A stretch of 64,000 nt of DNA from Colwellia sp. RSH04 (GCF_003545765.1 NZ_QXIO01000004.1:310001-374000); one strand, 5' to 3'. Numbered from the stretch's first letter, positions 27,132-37,116 are shown. Program-made: numbers and translations. The notes: generated from the letters alone by a model not told the origin.

Positions 27132-29318
27132 TTACGGTACAGCATAATAATTATTTTCTCTTTGGGTATCCCCTGTCATTCTTCTAGGATCAACCACAAC
27201 ACACTTTATTTTTACATTTTTTTCAAACAGCCATTCAAGCTGGAGTGATTTTTTACTTTTAACACTATCAATATTGATAAGCCAGTATTCAACCGGCCAT
27301 TTTTTATTTAAACTTTCGCCGTTATTCAATATCACCTTAAGTTCTATCGGACTAGGAATTCCGCCAATATTATTCACTGTAAATTTAACGCCTGAAGATA
27401 GTATTTGATGTGAGTTATTCATTTGACTATAGGCACACATTTCCCAATGAAAAGCGGCTAATTCGACATCGTCACTAAAATGAGTATATTGATCTTGCTT
27501 ACTTAGGTTCAATCCTTCAAAACTATTTCCTAACAATTTAGCCTGACTTGGATCACTAACAGCAGTATTTTTGACAATAGCATAGTTAATAGCTGCAATA
27601 TTTTCCTGAGGTTTATGCTTATGTTGCGTCTGATGTGTAGGGAATTCAATCGATTCACTCGCAGAAATAAGCTCAACATTATCAATAGATAAATCAACAC
27701 GTTTATTGGTTTCGAACCAATAATGCCAAAACCATTGTAAATTTTCATTACTTTGCGCCGAAACAAAGTTCTCAAAATCTTTAAAATAAGCTCTTTTACT
27801 CCGCCACTGTTTAATAAAATTCGCTAATATTTCATTAAAATTGTGTTTTTCTAGAACTAACTTATTTAATACATTAAACGCAACAGCGGGAACGTGATAA
27901 TGACTATCTAATTTGTTACTTACTTTATCCGCTAGTTGATAAGGTGCTGAGTAATCTACCTTGTGGTTTGCCTCAAAAACACGGTAAGGTTTACCGTAAA
28001 AACTTTGAAAATTTGGATTCCAAGCTTGCTCAACAAGATAACTTAAGTAACTAGTTAGACCTTCATCAAAAAAACCTTCCAACCTTTCATCAGTATTAAC
28101 AGTCATTGGAAAATAACTGTGAGCAACCTCATGAATGATGCCGCCAATAACATCGTATTTTTCAGTACGCGTATATTTGATTTCTTCCTTATTAACCTCA
28201 ACGTTTGGACCACGAAATCCGACAAATTTAATCCCAGGATATTCCATACTGATACCTGTAATATTAACCACGTTTAATGTTTTAAATGGGAATACACCTA
28301 ATAATTCAGTTAAATAGTTAACTGAATGACGAGTAGCAGGTAAAGCATATTGGTGCCATAACCAACGGCCGTTATCAGGATAGGAAACATTAAGTCTTAT
28401 TGATTTATCTAACACCTTGATTTTTTGTGATTGCCAAATTAAATTGTTACCCGCAGCAAAGCTAAAGTCTCTGACATTATATGCTTCAAAGTGCCACTTT
28501 TTATTTTCATTCTTTAATTTGCCTTTAGATTCTTCAACACTTGAAGAGATAAAAACAGGCGTATCGGTTAGCGTTAACCATTGTTTATATTGTTTTTTTG
28601 ACAAGGCAGTATCAGGATTTTTTAATTGGCCCGTAGCTAATACTAAATAATTACTTGGCAGATTAATTTCTACATCATAATCAGCTAATTCAAGACTAAA
28701 TTCACCTTTACCTAAGAAAGGTGTTAATGACCATCCTCTTGCAGCACTATAAGCAACAGCTCTTGGGAACCATTGTGCAACCCCGAAAAGAAATTTATCT
28801 TCGTCAAACGTTTCAAAACCGCTTCTGGGTTGTAAAGCATCACTGCGATTTATCAAGGTTAAATCCCAAGAAAAATGAAACACAAACTCACTGCGAGCTT
28901 TTATTGGTTGAGTGGGTTCAATTGAAAAAAAAGTACCTCGCCACACTACCTTTAAAGGTGTTCCATATTTATCTGTAACCTGTAAGTATTTAGTCGCAAT
29001 ATCATTGGATTCTGATGTTTTTTGTTTTTCTTCTTTAAATCGTTGTTGAGGGAGTTCAAACCATAGAATAAGTAGATCTGTAGGAGAATTATTGTAATAG
29101 GTGACTTCAGCGCTCGCTGTTAAGTACTTATTTTTCGGTTCGAGCTTTGCGATTATTTTGTAATCAAGCTTTTGCTGCCAATAGCTGTCATTAGGCAACC
29201 CGTCATTATTTCCTAGTGACATTTCAATTATATTTTGAGGTTTATTGTCAGTCGCCGCCTCGAGATCCAAACTCATCACTAATAAAAATAAAACACAATA
29301 AATTTTTATATTATGCAT
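27132..29318 (-). CDS. M1-family zinc aminopeptidase-like protein, secreted
   Basis: 728 residues with a signal peptide (IKIYCVLFLLVMSLDLEA). The zinc motif HEVAHSYF is at His396-His400, and Glu419 in GFFDEGLTSY lies 19 residues on, exactly the M1 spacing. The usual GAMEN exopeptidase motif is not clear; SMEYPGIKF near residue 370 takes its place. It may be an aminopeptidase or a related endopeptidase acting in the periplasm. The start overlaps the stop of the upstream LuxR gene by eight bases, so they are co-transcribed. Placed beside a TonB-dependent receptor, it may trim imported peptides. Confidence 0.8.
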   Translation of the reverse strand: MHNIKIYCVLFLLVMSLDLEAATDNKPQNIIEMSLGNNDGLPNDSYWQQKLDYKIIAKLEPKNKYLTASAEVTYYNNSPTDLLILWFELPQQRFKEEKQKTSESNDIATKYLQVTDKYGTPLKVVWRGTFFSIEPTQPIKARSEFVFHFSWDLTLINRSDALQPRSGFETFDEDKFLFGVAQWFPRAVAYSAARGWSLTPFLGKGEFSLELADYDVEINLPSNYLVLATGQLKNPDTALSKKQYKQWLTLTDTPVFISSSVEESKGKLKNENKKWHFEAYNVRDFSFAAGNNLIWQSQKIKVLDKSIRLNVSYPDNGRWLWHQYALPATRHSVNYLTELLGVFPFKTLNVVNITGISMEYPGIKFVGFRGPNVEVNKEEIKYTRTEKYDVIGGIIHEVAHSYFPMTVNTDERLEGFFDEGLTSYLSYLVEQAWNPNFQSFYGKPYRVFEANHKVDYSAPYQLADKVSNKLDSHYHVPAVAFNVLNKLVLEKHNFNEILANFIKQWRSKRAYFKDFENFVSAQSNENLQWFWHYWFETNKRVDLSIDNVELISASESIEFPTHQTQHKHKPQENIAAINYAIVKNTAVSDPSQAKLLGNSFEGLNLSKQDQYTHFSDDVELAAFHWEMCAYSQMNNSHQILSSGVKFTVNNIGGIPSPIELKVILNNGESLNKKWPVEYWLINIDSVKSKKSLQLEWLFEKNVKIKCVVVDPRRMTGDTQRENNYYAVP

Positions 29319-30282
29319 CTAATCTCGCATCCCTAGCAGATTTTTTATCTTTCTCAATTTTCAATAATAAAGGGTCATCTAATATAGGAGGCTCAGTAAC
29401 GACTAATAAATCAATGAATAAGGCAAGTAACTCAGGTTGTGAGCCGATACTTAATTTCATATAAATATTTTTACGATGCATTTTTATCGTTTCAATACCT
29501 AAAGACATTTTTTGAGCCATTGATTTTACTGAATATCCTTGCAACATAAGTAACACAACTTCATGCTCACGAGGTGTACATACTTTAGTAGCAAATTGAC
29601 GATGAAATTCTTCAATGTAATTATGTTCAGCACAACTGTCTTCTTCGTAACTATAAGATTGTAAATGTTGGCAGACTAGTTCTTCTATTGTTTCAAATAA
29701 CTCAGAAAATTGCTGTAATTTATAGGCTAAAAAAAGTGGTGAACCTTCAAAGTTTGCCATTTCAATATGGATGAATCCGCCTTGTTCCGGTAACTGAATT
29801 AAATACCCTATTTCATCAATTATTTTTAAGTGTCTGAAATAGCTATTATAGTAAGACTCAAATATAGAATAATCATTAGGTGAGATGTCACTTAACCTAA
29901 AAAAACCTTTAGTTTTATAATCTATGCCCATACGGTAAAAAGGATCAAGTACATGAGCTGAGTTTAAATACTTCTCAAAGTCATCTCCTTTAATTATATT
30001 TTTTTGTAACAGTAACGTTGGCTTTTGGTTAACCTTAAAATGAAGAATAACAATTTCATCAAAATAAGTTATCTCTTCAAGTAATGAAGATAGTAATGCA
30101 TAAAAATTGGGTTTTCCGATGGAAAAAGTCGTTTCAACTAAGCGTTTACTCCACGAAGATAACGTCATACTTTTTGCTTGCTTCTTATTTTTTTCTGTAG
30201 AAAAACAAGACAAAATTTCTGTCTCTCTCAACGATAGTGGCATTCCTTTAACGCTGAACGGTTGGTTAATTACTTCTATCAT
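29311..30282 (-). CDS. LuxR-type transcriptional regulator
   Basis: 323 residues from the ATG at 30282 (AAGGTGA lies six bases upstream; a GTG at 30285 is the other option). The C-terminus (about 237-292) is a LuxR/GerE helix-turn-helix: CTPREHEVVLLMLQGYS, then KSMAQKMSLGIETIKMHRKN. The N-terminal 230 residues have no domain I can name, so the ligand is unknown. It is divergent from the TonB receptor and lies between the two metabolic regions. It is the main candidate for the protein that binds the CCCC-type motif repeated across this window; this is inference. A LysR-type gene at 36.1 kb is the alternative. Confidence 0.85.
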   Translation of the reverse strand: MIEVINQPFSVKGMPLSLRETEILSCFSTEKNKKQAKSMTLSSWSKRLVETTFSIGKPNFYALLSSLLEEITYFDEIVILHFKVNQKPTLLLQKNIIKGDDFEKYLNSAHVLDPFYRMGIDYKTKGFFRLSDISPNDYSIFESYYNSYFRHLKIIDEIGYLIQLPEQGGFIHIEMANFEGSPLFLAYKLQQFSELFETIEELVCQHLQSYSYEEDSCAEHNYIEEFHRQFATKVCTPREHEVVLLMLQGYSVKSMAQKMSLGIETIKMHRKNIYMKLSIGSQPELLALFIDLLVVTEPPILDDPLLLKIEKDKKSARDARLDA

Positions 30283-30285
30283 CAC

Positions 30286-30702
30286 ATTTCACCTTAATAG
30301 CTATTGATTAATTTATAAGGATTACCGTTCATTATTTATTCAAGTTACCTTTATTATTTCATCTCCCTTATGAATAAAGGAAGATTGAGCCTTGAACTTC
30401 AACATACGAATTATTCCTACGATATAACCTACCAATTAAAAATGGGTAAATCATGGTAGAAAATATCGCCTCAGGCGATAGGTTAAAGGGGGCTCCTAAC
30501 ACTTTTTAAGCCTATTAAAAACTGTTTGATTTTGTTACGTTATACCTCAATTCATTTTACCTATCGCCTTAGCCTATAGAATTTAATTTTACCTTAACGC
30601 TTTGGTGGTTGATTCTACAATCACCATATTGCTTTAAGCTCAGCAGTAATTTTTCGCTTAATGCTATTTAACTACACATTACTATAAAAAAAAGAGGTTA
30701 AC
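30286..30702. other. Divergent promoter region, about 417 bp
   Basis: The region between the LuxR-type gene and the TonB receptor gene holds a short hairpin at 30464-30480 (TATCGCC/GGCGATA). A second CCTATCGCC at 30560 can pair with the same right arm. A C-rich CTCCC-TTAT motif lies near 30366 and GGGGG at 30488. The alternative pairings could form a leader structure in the receptor mRNA. An AGAGGT ribosome binding sequence precedes the receptor ATG. Confidence 0.45.
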
Positions 30703-33141
30703 ATGTCACAATTTAAGCTTAATAAACTAGCAGTACTGATAGGTGCCAGTTTATTTGCAGGCACTGCAATTTCAGCAGAAGAAGATTCTCAAAAGAAGAA
30801 TAAACTTGATGATACCGAGGTAATTGAGGTAACAGCAACAGGTAGAATGAACTTAGCAAGCCAAATACCCATGAATGTAACTGCTATGGGTGCCGAAGAG
30901 CTTAGAAATAAAGGGATTACAGATATTAAACGATTAATTTCTGATAGTGTTGAGATTAGCGCACCAGGAAACAGTGCACGTTTTGCTGAGTCAGTTACTG
31001 TTCGAGGACTTAATGTATCCAATGTAAACGCAAACAATATAGAACGCTTTTATTCTTCTACACTTGCCTACTATTTAGACTCTACACCTCTTCCAAACAT
31101 TGCTTATCGTATAAAAGATGTTAGCCGAGTAGAAACATTACTTGGGCCTCAAGGTACACTGTATGGTGGTGGTAGTTTGGGTGGTACAGTACGATATATT
31201 ACAAATAAACCTGAGCTAGATGCTTTTACATTTAACTTTAATACCAGCTTATACCAACGTAAAGAAGGTAGTTTAAGTCATGATACTGATTTGACTTTAA
31301 ACTTACCCCTTAGTGATACTTTAGCAGTGCGCGCTAATATCAACCGTTTAGATGATAACGGATATACTGATCGAATAAAGAATGCAGTATGGTGGACTGA
31401 AGATGAACAACGCGCAGGAAACGGTGTTGAAGGAGACATGTGGGAAGATGATGACTGGGAAAAAACAACTAGTGGAAGAGTGCAGGTTTTATGGAAGCCT
31501 ACCGACAAATTTAGTATAAACCTGTCTTATATTAATCAAGACCAACTTGCACATGGTACTTCTGCCGCCAGTCGCTGGGATGTAGATGAAGCTTGTGAAG
31601 GTATTAGTGATTGTAGTTATGATCGTGAAGGAGCACCTTTTCAAGTTGATCAATACACTGTGCAATCAGTTTCTGAAGAGTTTTCAGATCGTACTTTTGA
31701 AATGACCTCTCTTGAACTTTCTTATGACTTCGGCTTCGCAATGTTAACAAGCTCAACAGCCGCTTATGATGATATTCGTGACGGTCAAGGCGACTACCTT
31801 GCTGAGGGTTTTTCTTATTATGGTTGGATTCCTGGTATGGATTTTGACTCTCAAAATGAGTCAGCTTATATCAAGTATGATAATGAATATAAAGGTATTG
31901 AGCACGAAACACGCCTAGTATCTCAAGGCGAAAGTCCATTATCATGGATTGCAGGATTTTACTATTCTGATCGTGAAAATAGTTTAAAATTCTGGGAAAT
32001 TTTTCCAGGGTTAGATAAAGCACAGCAAGATGTTAGCTGGTTACCCGATCCTATTGTAGATTACCCTGAACGTACTGAACTTGATTCTGGCTATTTTGAA
32101 GACATAGCATCTGATTACACAGAAACTGCTATTTATGGTGAAGTCAGCTACCAAGTAACAGACGCCTGGCAATTAACAGTAGGAGCTCGCTTTTTTAACT
32201 GGGAAGATACAGCAGTTAAAGATATCTCTGATTACACTGGAGCAATTGGCTCAACACTTGATAGCTCTACTGATAAAGGATCTGCGGAGTCTATTTTTAA
32301 GTTTAACACTGCTTACTATTTTGATGATGATAAACTCGCTTATTTCACTGCTTCCCAAGGTTATCGCCGAGGCGGTACCAACGGTTTTCGTGATGATGGT
32401 GACTTAACAGTATCTGCTGATACCCAACGTTATAACCCCGATACCACTAACAACTACGAATTAGGCTATAAGGCCTCAATGCTTGATAATGACTTATACG
32501 TGCAGGCAAATGTTTTCTTAATTCAATGGGAAGATACACAAACCTATTTCAGTCAAACTCTAGGTGGTATATTCCCGTTAAATGGTACCGCAAACGGTCC
32601 ATCATCAGAATCTACCGGGGTAGAGTTTCATTTGCGTTACAATATTACCGACAACTTGACGGTTAAATGGGGTAGTGCAAATTCAGAAGCGCAATTTACC
32701 GATACCAAAACAAAATGTATTTTTGAAGGTGGTGAAGATGCTCCAGGGCAGCAATGTAGAACTTGGTATGAAGGTGGAGATTTAGGCGGTTCACCTGAGT
32801 GGCGTCATAACGCAAGCATTAATTATTATACTGATATTGGTGAAGGATGGATGTCAACAGACTTACGTGCGAGATATGTAGGCGAACAACTTAGCAGTCG
32901 AGCAGATGCTGATGAAAATGGTGAAATTGAAGAACCATATAAGTTTGATTCATTTATCGTACTAAATGCCTCTATTAGTTACGGGCTTGACGATTGGAAT
33001 ATAACCGCTTGGGTGGATAATTTAACGGATGAAGCCGGCGAAACATCTTACCAGCGAGTGGGTAATCCATTTGGTCATCGTTCAATATACACTCAACCAC
33101 GTACAGTAGGTGTAAACTTTACCTATAACTTTATGGATTAA
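30703..33141 (+). CDS. TonB-dependent outer-membrane receptor
   Basis: 812 residues. A signal peptide (KLAVLIGASLFAGTAISAEE) is followed by a plug domain with DTEVIEVTATGRM, SVTVRGLNVSN and LLGPQGTLYGGGSLGGTVRYI. A long beta-barrel ends in YTQPRTVGVNFTYNF with a terminal aromatic signature. Such receptors use TonB energy to import large substrates across the outer membrane. The plug and barrel are complete. It starts a run that continues with an MFS transporter after a strong terminator. Given the downstream wall-degrading genes, a muropeptide, amino sugar or peptide is a plausible substrate; siderophores cannot be ruled out from sequence. Confidence 0.9.
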   Translation: MSQFKLNKLAVLIGASLFAGTAISAEEDSQKKNKLDDTEVIEVTATGRMNLASQIPMNVTAMGAEELRNKGITDIKRLISDSVEISAPGNSARFAESVTVRGLNVSNVNANNIERFYSSTLAYYLDSTPLPNIAYRIKDVSRVETLLGPQGTLYGGGSLGGTVRYITNKPELDAFTFNFNTSLYQRKEGSLSHDTDLTLNLPLSDTLAVRANINRLDDNGYTDRIKNAVWWTEDEQRAGNGVEGDMWEDDDWEKTTSGRVQVLWKPTDKFSINLSYINQDQLAHGTSAASRWDVDEACEGISDCSYDREGAPFQVDQYTVQSVSEEFSDRTFEMTSLELSYDFGFAMLTSSTAAYDDIRDGQGDYLAEGFSYYGWIPGMDFDSQNESAYIKYDNEYKGIEHETRLVSQGESPLSWIAGFYYSDRENSLKFWEIFPGLDKAQQDVSWLPDPIVDYPERTELDSGYFEDIASDYTETAIYGEVSYQVTDAWQLTVGARFFNWEDTAVKDISDYTGAIGSTLDSSTDKGSAESIFKFNTAYYFDDDKLAYFTASQGYRRGGTNGFRDDGDLTVSADTQRYNPDTTNNYELGYKASMLDNDLYVQANVFLIQWEDTQTYFSQTLGGIFPLNGTANGPSSESTGVEFHLRYNITDNLTVKWGSANSEAQFTDTKTKCIFEGGEDAPGQQCRTWYEGGDLGGSPEWRHNASINYYTDIGEGWMSTDLRARYVGEQLSSRADADENGEIEEPYKFDSFIVLNASISYGLDDWNITAWVDNLTDEAGETSYQRVGNPFGHRSIYTQPRTVGVNFTYNFMD

Positions 33142-33162
33142 TTCATATTTGTGTAATTAAAT

Positions 33163-33190
33163 AAAAAGGCCTAATAATGTAGGCCTTTTT
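33163..33190 (+). terminator. Rho-independent terminator after the receptor gene
   Basis: AAAAAGGCCT (33163-33172) pairs perfectly with AGGCCTTTTT (33181-33190) over an eight-base loop. It ends 15 bases before the MFS gene, so read-through is probably partial. Confidence 0.85.
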
Positions 33191-33205
33191 TATATCGAGA
33201 GAATA

Positions 33206-34363
33206 ATGATTATAACAAAAAGCAAATCGATTGATATTCTAAATAACTTGTCCTATTGGGCTGTTTTAATGGTAGCCATGATGGGGGCCGCTGTTACTAC
33301 CTTAATGCCTTTAATGGTAGGGGCGTTTACTGATAGTCAGTTATTTTCTACTCAGCAAGTTGGTTTTTTAACAGCCAGCGATGTAGCCGGTATATTAATC
33401 GCTAGTACCTCAGCTTATTTTTGGGTGAGAAAATGCCACTGGCAAAAGCTAGTAAGTTTAAGTTTAGTCATTTTTATTATTGCCAACGTGGCAACCACTT
33501 GGGTTAATGACTTTTATTTATTAATAGCTGTTCGTTTTGTGGCCGGTTTAGCCTGTGGTATTAGTTATTCAATTGCATTAGCAGCGTTAGGGGATAGAAA
33601 AAGTCCTGATAAAGCATTCGGTGATATGGTTACTATTCAAGTAATATATGGCACTGTAGGATTCGCCGTACTGCCATACTTTATTAAAATCTGGGGGTTC
33701 TCTGGAGTTTTTCAATTTTTCAATATTACCTTGATTATCGCTTTAATATTAACTCTAATTACCTACCCCAGTAATAATAAGCAGCAAACAAATGTTAATT
33801 TAACGTCTAATATTCATTGGCTTTCTGCTTCGTTGGTTTTTAGTGGTGTTGTGTTCTATTACTTTGCCCAAGGGACCATTTGGGCTTATTTGGAAAGGAT
33901 AGGGGTTGCAGCTGGTTTATCCATTAGCGAAATAGGAACAATATTAGGGATCGGTTTTGCCATAAGTGCTATAGGATCTTGGCTTTCAGGTTGGTCAGTA
34001 GAACGTATTGGTCGGCCTGCGGCCATTTGGTTAACTGTTATAGTACAATTACCTTGTTTGCTCGCTTTATTTTACATGAAGCCTAGTAATGCTTTGCTAA
34101 TTTATGGATTTGCTACAATTATCTACCAAATATTCTGGAGCTACATAGTTCCTATTATGATGGGAATATTTAATGATGTAGATGACTCTGGTCGCTTAAT
34201 TGTGTTTTGTATTGCCGCTTTTAAAGTCGGGTTAGTTATTGGCCCTCCCGTTGCGGCATTAATTATCTCTATTTATTCACTTAACCATGTAATCGGTTTA
34301 GGCGCTATTGCAATTGTAGTAAGTGCTATATTCTTGGTACAAGCTGATAAATCAGTGCGTTAG
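33206..34363 (+). CDS. MFS transporter
   Basis: 385 residues with about twelve hydrophobic segments. Typical MFS features are seen: the loop after TM2 (YFWVRKCHWQKL), and in the second half GSWLSGWSVERIGRPAAIWL, which matches the conserved intracellular loop. It is an inner-membrane uniporter, symporter or exporter of small solutes. It follows the TonB receptor with a terminator between them, so they likely share regulation and substrate. The exact solute cannot be read from sequence; a sugar, amino acid or small peptide released from the wall would fit. Confidence 0.8.
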   Translation: MIITKSKSIDILNNLSYWAVLMVAMMGAAVTTLMPLMVGAFTDSQLFSTQQVGFLTASDVAGILIASTSAYFWVRKCHWQKLVSLSLVIFIIANVATTWVNDFYLLIAVRFVAGLACGISYSIALAALGDRKSPDKAFGDMVTIQVIYGTVGFAVLPYFIKIWGFSGVFQFFNITLIIALILTLITYPSNNKQQTNVNLTSNIHWLSASLVFSGVVFYYFAQGTIWAYLERIGVAAGLSISEIGTILGIGFAISAIGSWLSGWSVERIGRPAAIWLTVIVQLPCLLALFYMKPSNALLIYGFATIIYQIFWSYIVPIMMGIFNDVDDSGRLIVFCIAAFKVGLVIGPPVAALIISIYSLNHVIGLGAIAIVVSAIFLVQADKSVR

Positions 34364-34390
34364 TTCCCCTTTAACAAGGTAAAAGTCATC

Positions 34391-34422
34391 AGCCAAAAGT
34401 ATAATAAACTCTTTGGCTTTTT
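34391..34422 (+). terminator. Terminator after the MFS gene
   Basis: AGCCAAA (34391-34397) pairs with TTTGGCT (34412-34418) and runs into a T-run, 28 bases past the stop of the MFS gene. Confidence 0.6.
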
Positions 34423-34563
34423 GATTACCTAGTCTTGTACTAACTTAACGAACTTAATCAAAAATAAGTCCAAACCACATATCGTTTTTCCCGATAGTAA
34501 CCAACTCCTATTTATCAGTAATTTTCCCTATATTGATCATTACTAAAAATAATAGGCACGATC

Positions 34564-35541
34564 ATGAATAAAAAACAACACTACATTTCAGTATTAACCT
34601 TAGCGTTATTGGCTTCTTGTGGAGGAGGGAGCGACTCAAATGAAGTAGAAGTAAAGCCTGAACCTCCTACAACAACACCTCCGCTAGTAACGCCAACGGA
34701 TCCAGAAACTACTAGCGTTACTAGCAACAAATTGGGCGCTTGGCTTTTTTATATTGATGAACCCGGCTTAGTGAAAGGTGATCATCAAGCAATGGCTAAA
34801 TATTTAGCAGAAATGGGGGTAAAACGCGTATTCATAAAAATACATGATATAAATTATAATTACCAAAGTAATGCTATCACTTTTGATGGAGATAGCGTCA
34901 ATTGTGGTGTTTGGCAAGATGCCTGTGAGCCTTCAAATTTAGCCTTCTATGTAAATGAAGGAATTGAGCCCTGGGCTTGGACATACAATGATATTAGTCA
35001 GTTATCAGCACAAACCGATATGTTATACGCTGCAGCTAAAGTTGGTTATACCGGATATGTGATGGATGTTGAAGTTGAATTCGATGGAAAAAAAGAACAA
35101 CTTGAAACACTAATGTCCGCACATAGAGATAAATTGAATGAAGCTGTTAATGAGGGGCTAATTGATGATTCATTTTTATTAGGGGTGACTACATGGGGGA
35201 ATCCAGCGGATCATCAAATGGCGATAGACGTTATTGACCAATACGCTGATTTTCACATGCCTCAAACCTATATTGAAAAATGGGGTACACAAAATGATAT
35301 CCAAGGAACAATTGAACAAGGCGATTGTGAATATCAAAATTTAGGAGCAACTAAGCCGATTTGGCATATTGTTTCTCATGAAGATGGCATATTAGACAGC
35401 GTTAAATTAAACGAATTTATTGAACACGCAGGCCCTAACGCTTCAATATGGCGAATGCATACACCTGAGTTAGCAGTTGATATTGAACAAGTTAATTGGG
35501 GATTACTCAATTATAAGAAAAATGAATGTAGCAAATGGTAA
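34564..35541 (+). CDS. Lipoprotein with TIM-barrel-like hydrolase domain
   Basis: 325 residues. The lipobox LASC is followed by GGGSDS and a Pro/Thr linker. From about residue 56 the protein shares a domain with the middle of the 50.2-52.1 kb gene product: LGAWLFYIDEPGLVKG, MGVKRVFIKI, GIEPWAWTYND, YVMDVEVEF, DFHMPQTYIEKWG and KPIWHIVSHE all have close counterparts there. The repeated beta-strand ends and the DVEVE acidic cluster resemble TIM-barrel glycosidases such as GH25 lysozymes, but I cannot name the family. In this locus a muramidase-like role is plausible. It acts on the cell surface or in the periplasm. Confidence 0.6.
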   Translation: MNKKQHYISVLTLALLASCGGGSDSNEVEVKPEPPTTTPPLVTPTDPETTSVTSNKLGAWLFYIDEPGLVKGDHQAMAKYLAEMGVKRVFIKIHDINYNYQSNAITFDGDSVNCGVWQDACEPSNLAFYVNEGIEPWAWTYNDISQLSAQTDMLYAAAKVGYTGYVMDVEVEFDGKKEQLETLMSAHRDKLNEAVNEGLIDDSFLLGVTTWGNPADHQMAIDVIDQYADFHMPQTYIEKWGTQNDIQGTIEQGDCEYQNLGATKPIWHIVSHEDGILDSVKLNEFIEHAGPNASIWRMHTPELAVDIEQVNWGLLNYKKNECSKW

Positions 35542-35600
35542 TAATTAATGATTTAAGCTAGTAAAACAACAATTGATTGAATAACGCTCCAAAGAAGTAG

Positions 35601-35614
35601 CCCCCAAGAGGGGG
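35601..35614. promoter_or_regulatory. CCCC-type operator, palindromic copy
   Basis: CCCCC-AAGA-GGGGG is a perfect 5-4-5 inverted repeat with no T-run. It lies 82 bases before the small ORF at 35696 and resembles the copy at 24300. Confidence 0.4.
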
Positions 35615-35695
35615 ATACATTAAGTTTTTATATTTGAAATAGTAATTAGTGTAATACGTTAAAACAAATGATTACCCTAAATAAGTGATATCAAA

Positions 35696-35857
35696 ATGAA
35701 CAATAACAATGAACAGATAGCAACATTAGAATTAGAAAAAAACGAAATAAAAAATGATTCATTGACGAATAATTCTCAGCTCGAATTATGTAACAAAAAA
35801 GAGGATGTAAGCTCTGATGCATATTCTAATAAAAGTTATGTGCTTGGCTACAATTAA
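35696..35857 (+). CDS. Possible small peptide, 53 aa
   Basis: An ATG at 35696 opens a frame to TAA at 35855-35857. The peptide is polar, Asn- and Glu-rich (begins MNNNNEQIATLELEKNEIKN), with one Cys and an aromatic end SYVLGYN. There is no signal peptide and only a weak AAGTGA upstream. The operator-like palindrome 82 bases upstream suggests it is expressed. It could be a peptide precursor, a small regulator or a chance frame; I do not recognise it. Confidence 0.35.
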   Translation: MNNNNEQIATLELEKNEIKNDSLTNNSQLELCNKKEDVSSDAYSNKSYVLGYN

Positions 35858-36113
35858 TATAGGATTTATTTTACATAAGTGTTTATAACCTTTAACGAAT
35901 AAATGATTGATACAGATAACATTCACGTTATTATTGTAACGACTTACTTTTAATCTTGACTTTCATCTTTGAATTGGGTTATTGAAAGTTAACTTACAGC
36001 AATATTTTTCAAAAGTCATAGTAGTTATTGAGCTCTGAATAAATGTTCAGATAAGACAACATAACAATAGAACTGACTTTTCTTGATATAAACATAAACT
36101 TATAGGCGTATAT

Positions 36114-37007
36114 ATGCAGTTATCCATGGAACAGCTTGAAGCTTTTGTTACGACTGTTGAAACTGGTAGTTTTTCAGCCGCTGCAAGAAAACTGGGTAAA
36201 GCCCAGTCGTCTATCAGTGGGTTAATCAGTAATTTAGAAGTAGATACAGGTTTTGATTTATTCGATCGTTCAAGTCGTTCACCTTCATTAACCAAAGAAG
36301 GGTTATCTTTATTAAATGATATTAAGACCGTTACTAAAAGTCATAATAACTTAGTTCATCGAATTAGTAATATGGTTGAAGATGTTGAAAATGAAATCAG
36401 TATTGCTTACGATGAAACTGCGCTATCAAGTGAGTTAATTTTCGAATTAATGCTTACATTTGAAGAGAAGTTCCCCTCAACCTCACTGTTATTAATAACC
36501 GCCCCTCATAATAGAGCAAGTCAATTACTCAAAGCAGGAAAGGTAGATTTGGCTATCACATTAAGCCAAGATGATTATCCTGAAGAGTTTGCTTTTCGCG
36601 GCATCGCTCATAGCCATTACAGTACTATTGTCAGTAAGAATCACCCTCTTGCATTGCAAAAATCAGTATCTCCTAACGAATTAACTCAATTTCGACATAT
36701 ACGTATTACTGACTGTGAAACGGGTTATAGGCACTTTGATAGCGAACTGTCCACTAAGCTTTGGTATACAAATAACACTAATCTTTTAATATTAGCGGTA
36801 AAAAATAATGTGGGTTGGGCAGACTTACCTTTAAATTTGATTAAACATGAGTTGGAAACAGGGGAGTTAGTTAAATTACCAACAACTCATCAAACGGTCA
36901 CTTACCCGCATTGTGTAGATATTATCTGGCAAAGTGAAATACCGCATGGTCAGTGTTTAAAATGGTTAATCGATAACTTAACTAAACTGGGTAGTAAAGC
37001 AACTTAA
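36114..37007 (+). CDS. LysR-type transcriptional regulator
   Basis: 297 residues. The N-terminal winged helix-turn-helix is clear (LSMEQLEAFVTTVETGSFSA, then ARKLGKAQSSISGLISNLEVD). It is followed by the periplasmic-binding-like effector domain (from about residue 90). LysR regulators usually bind a small pathway metabolite. It stands alone, convergent with the nagZ-type gene, at the left of the wall-sugar operon. It might control that operon in response to a sugar or amino acid. The target is not visible in sequence. Confidence 0.88.
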   Translation: MQLSMEQLEAFVTTVETGSFSAAARKLGKAQSSISGLISNLEVDTGFDLFDRSSRSPSLTKEGLSLLNDIKTVTKSHNNLVHRISNMVEDVENEISIAYDETALSSELIFELMLTFEEKFPSTSLLLITAPHNRASQLLKAGKVDLAITLSQDDYPEEFAFRGIAHSHYSTIVSKNHPLALQKSVSPNELTQFRHIRITDCETGYRHFDSELSTKLWYTNNTNLLILAVKNNVGWADLPLNLIKHELETGELVKLPTTHQTVTYPHCVDIIWQSEIPHGQCLKWLIDNLTKLGSKAT

Positions 37008-37066
37008 AGCGCCCTATGGTGTCACGCTATTTATTATTTATAAGGTTAGTATTTTAAAAATAATGG

Positions 37067-37104
37067 CAGCAATATCAATTTTATTCATGTAATTAATATT
37101 GCTG
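37067..37104. terminator. Hairpin between convergent regulator and nagZ genes
   Basis: CAGCAATAT (37067-37075) pairs with ATATTGCTG (37096-37104) across a 20-base loop in the short gap between two convergent stops. The T-run is weak. Confidence 0.45.
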
Positions 37105-37116
37105 TTAATTTATATC

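Larger units (their letters stand above)
35542..36113. other. Intergenic region of about 570 bp
   Basis: The region holds a palindromic CCCCC-AAGA-GGGGG site at 35601, a possible 53-residue gene at 35696-35857 and the promoter of the LysR-type gene. Nothing else is recognised. Confidence 0.5.
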
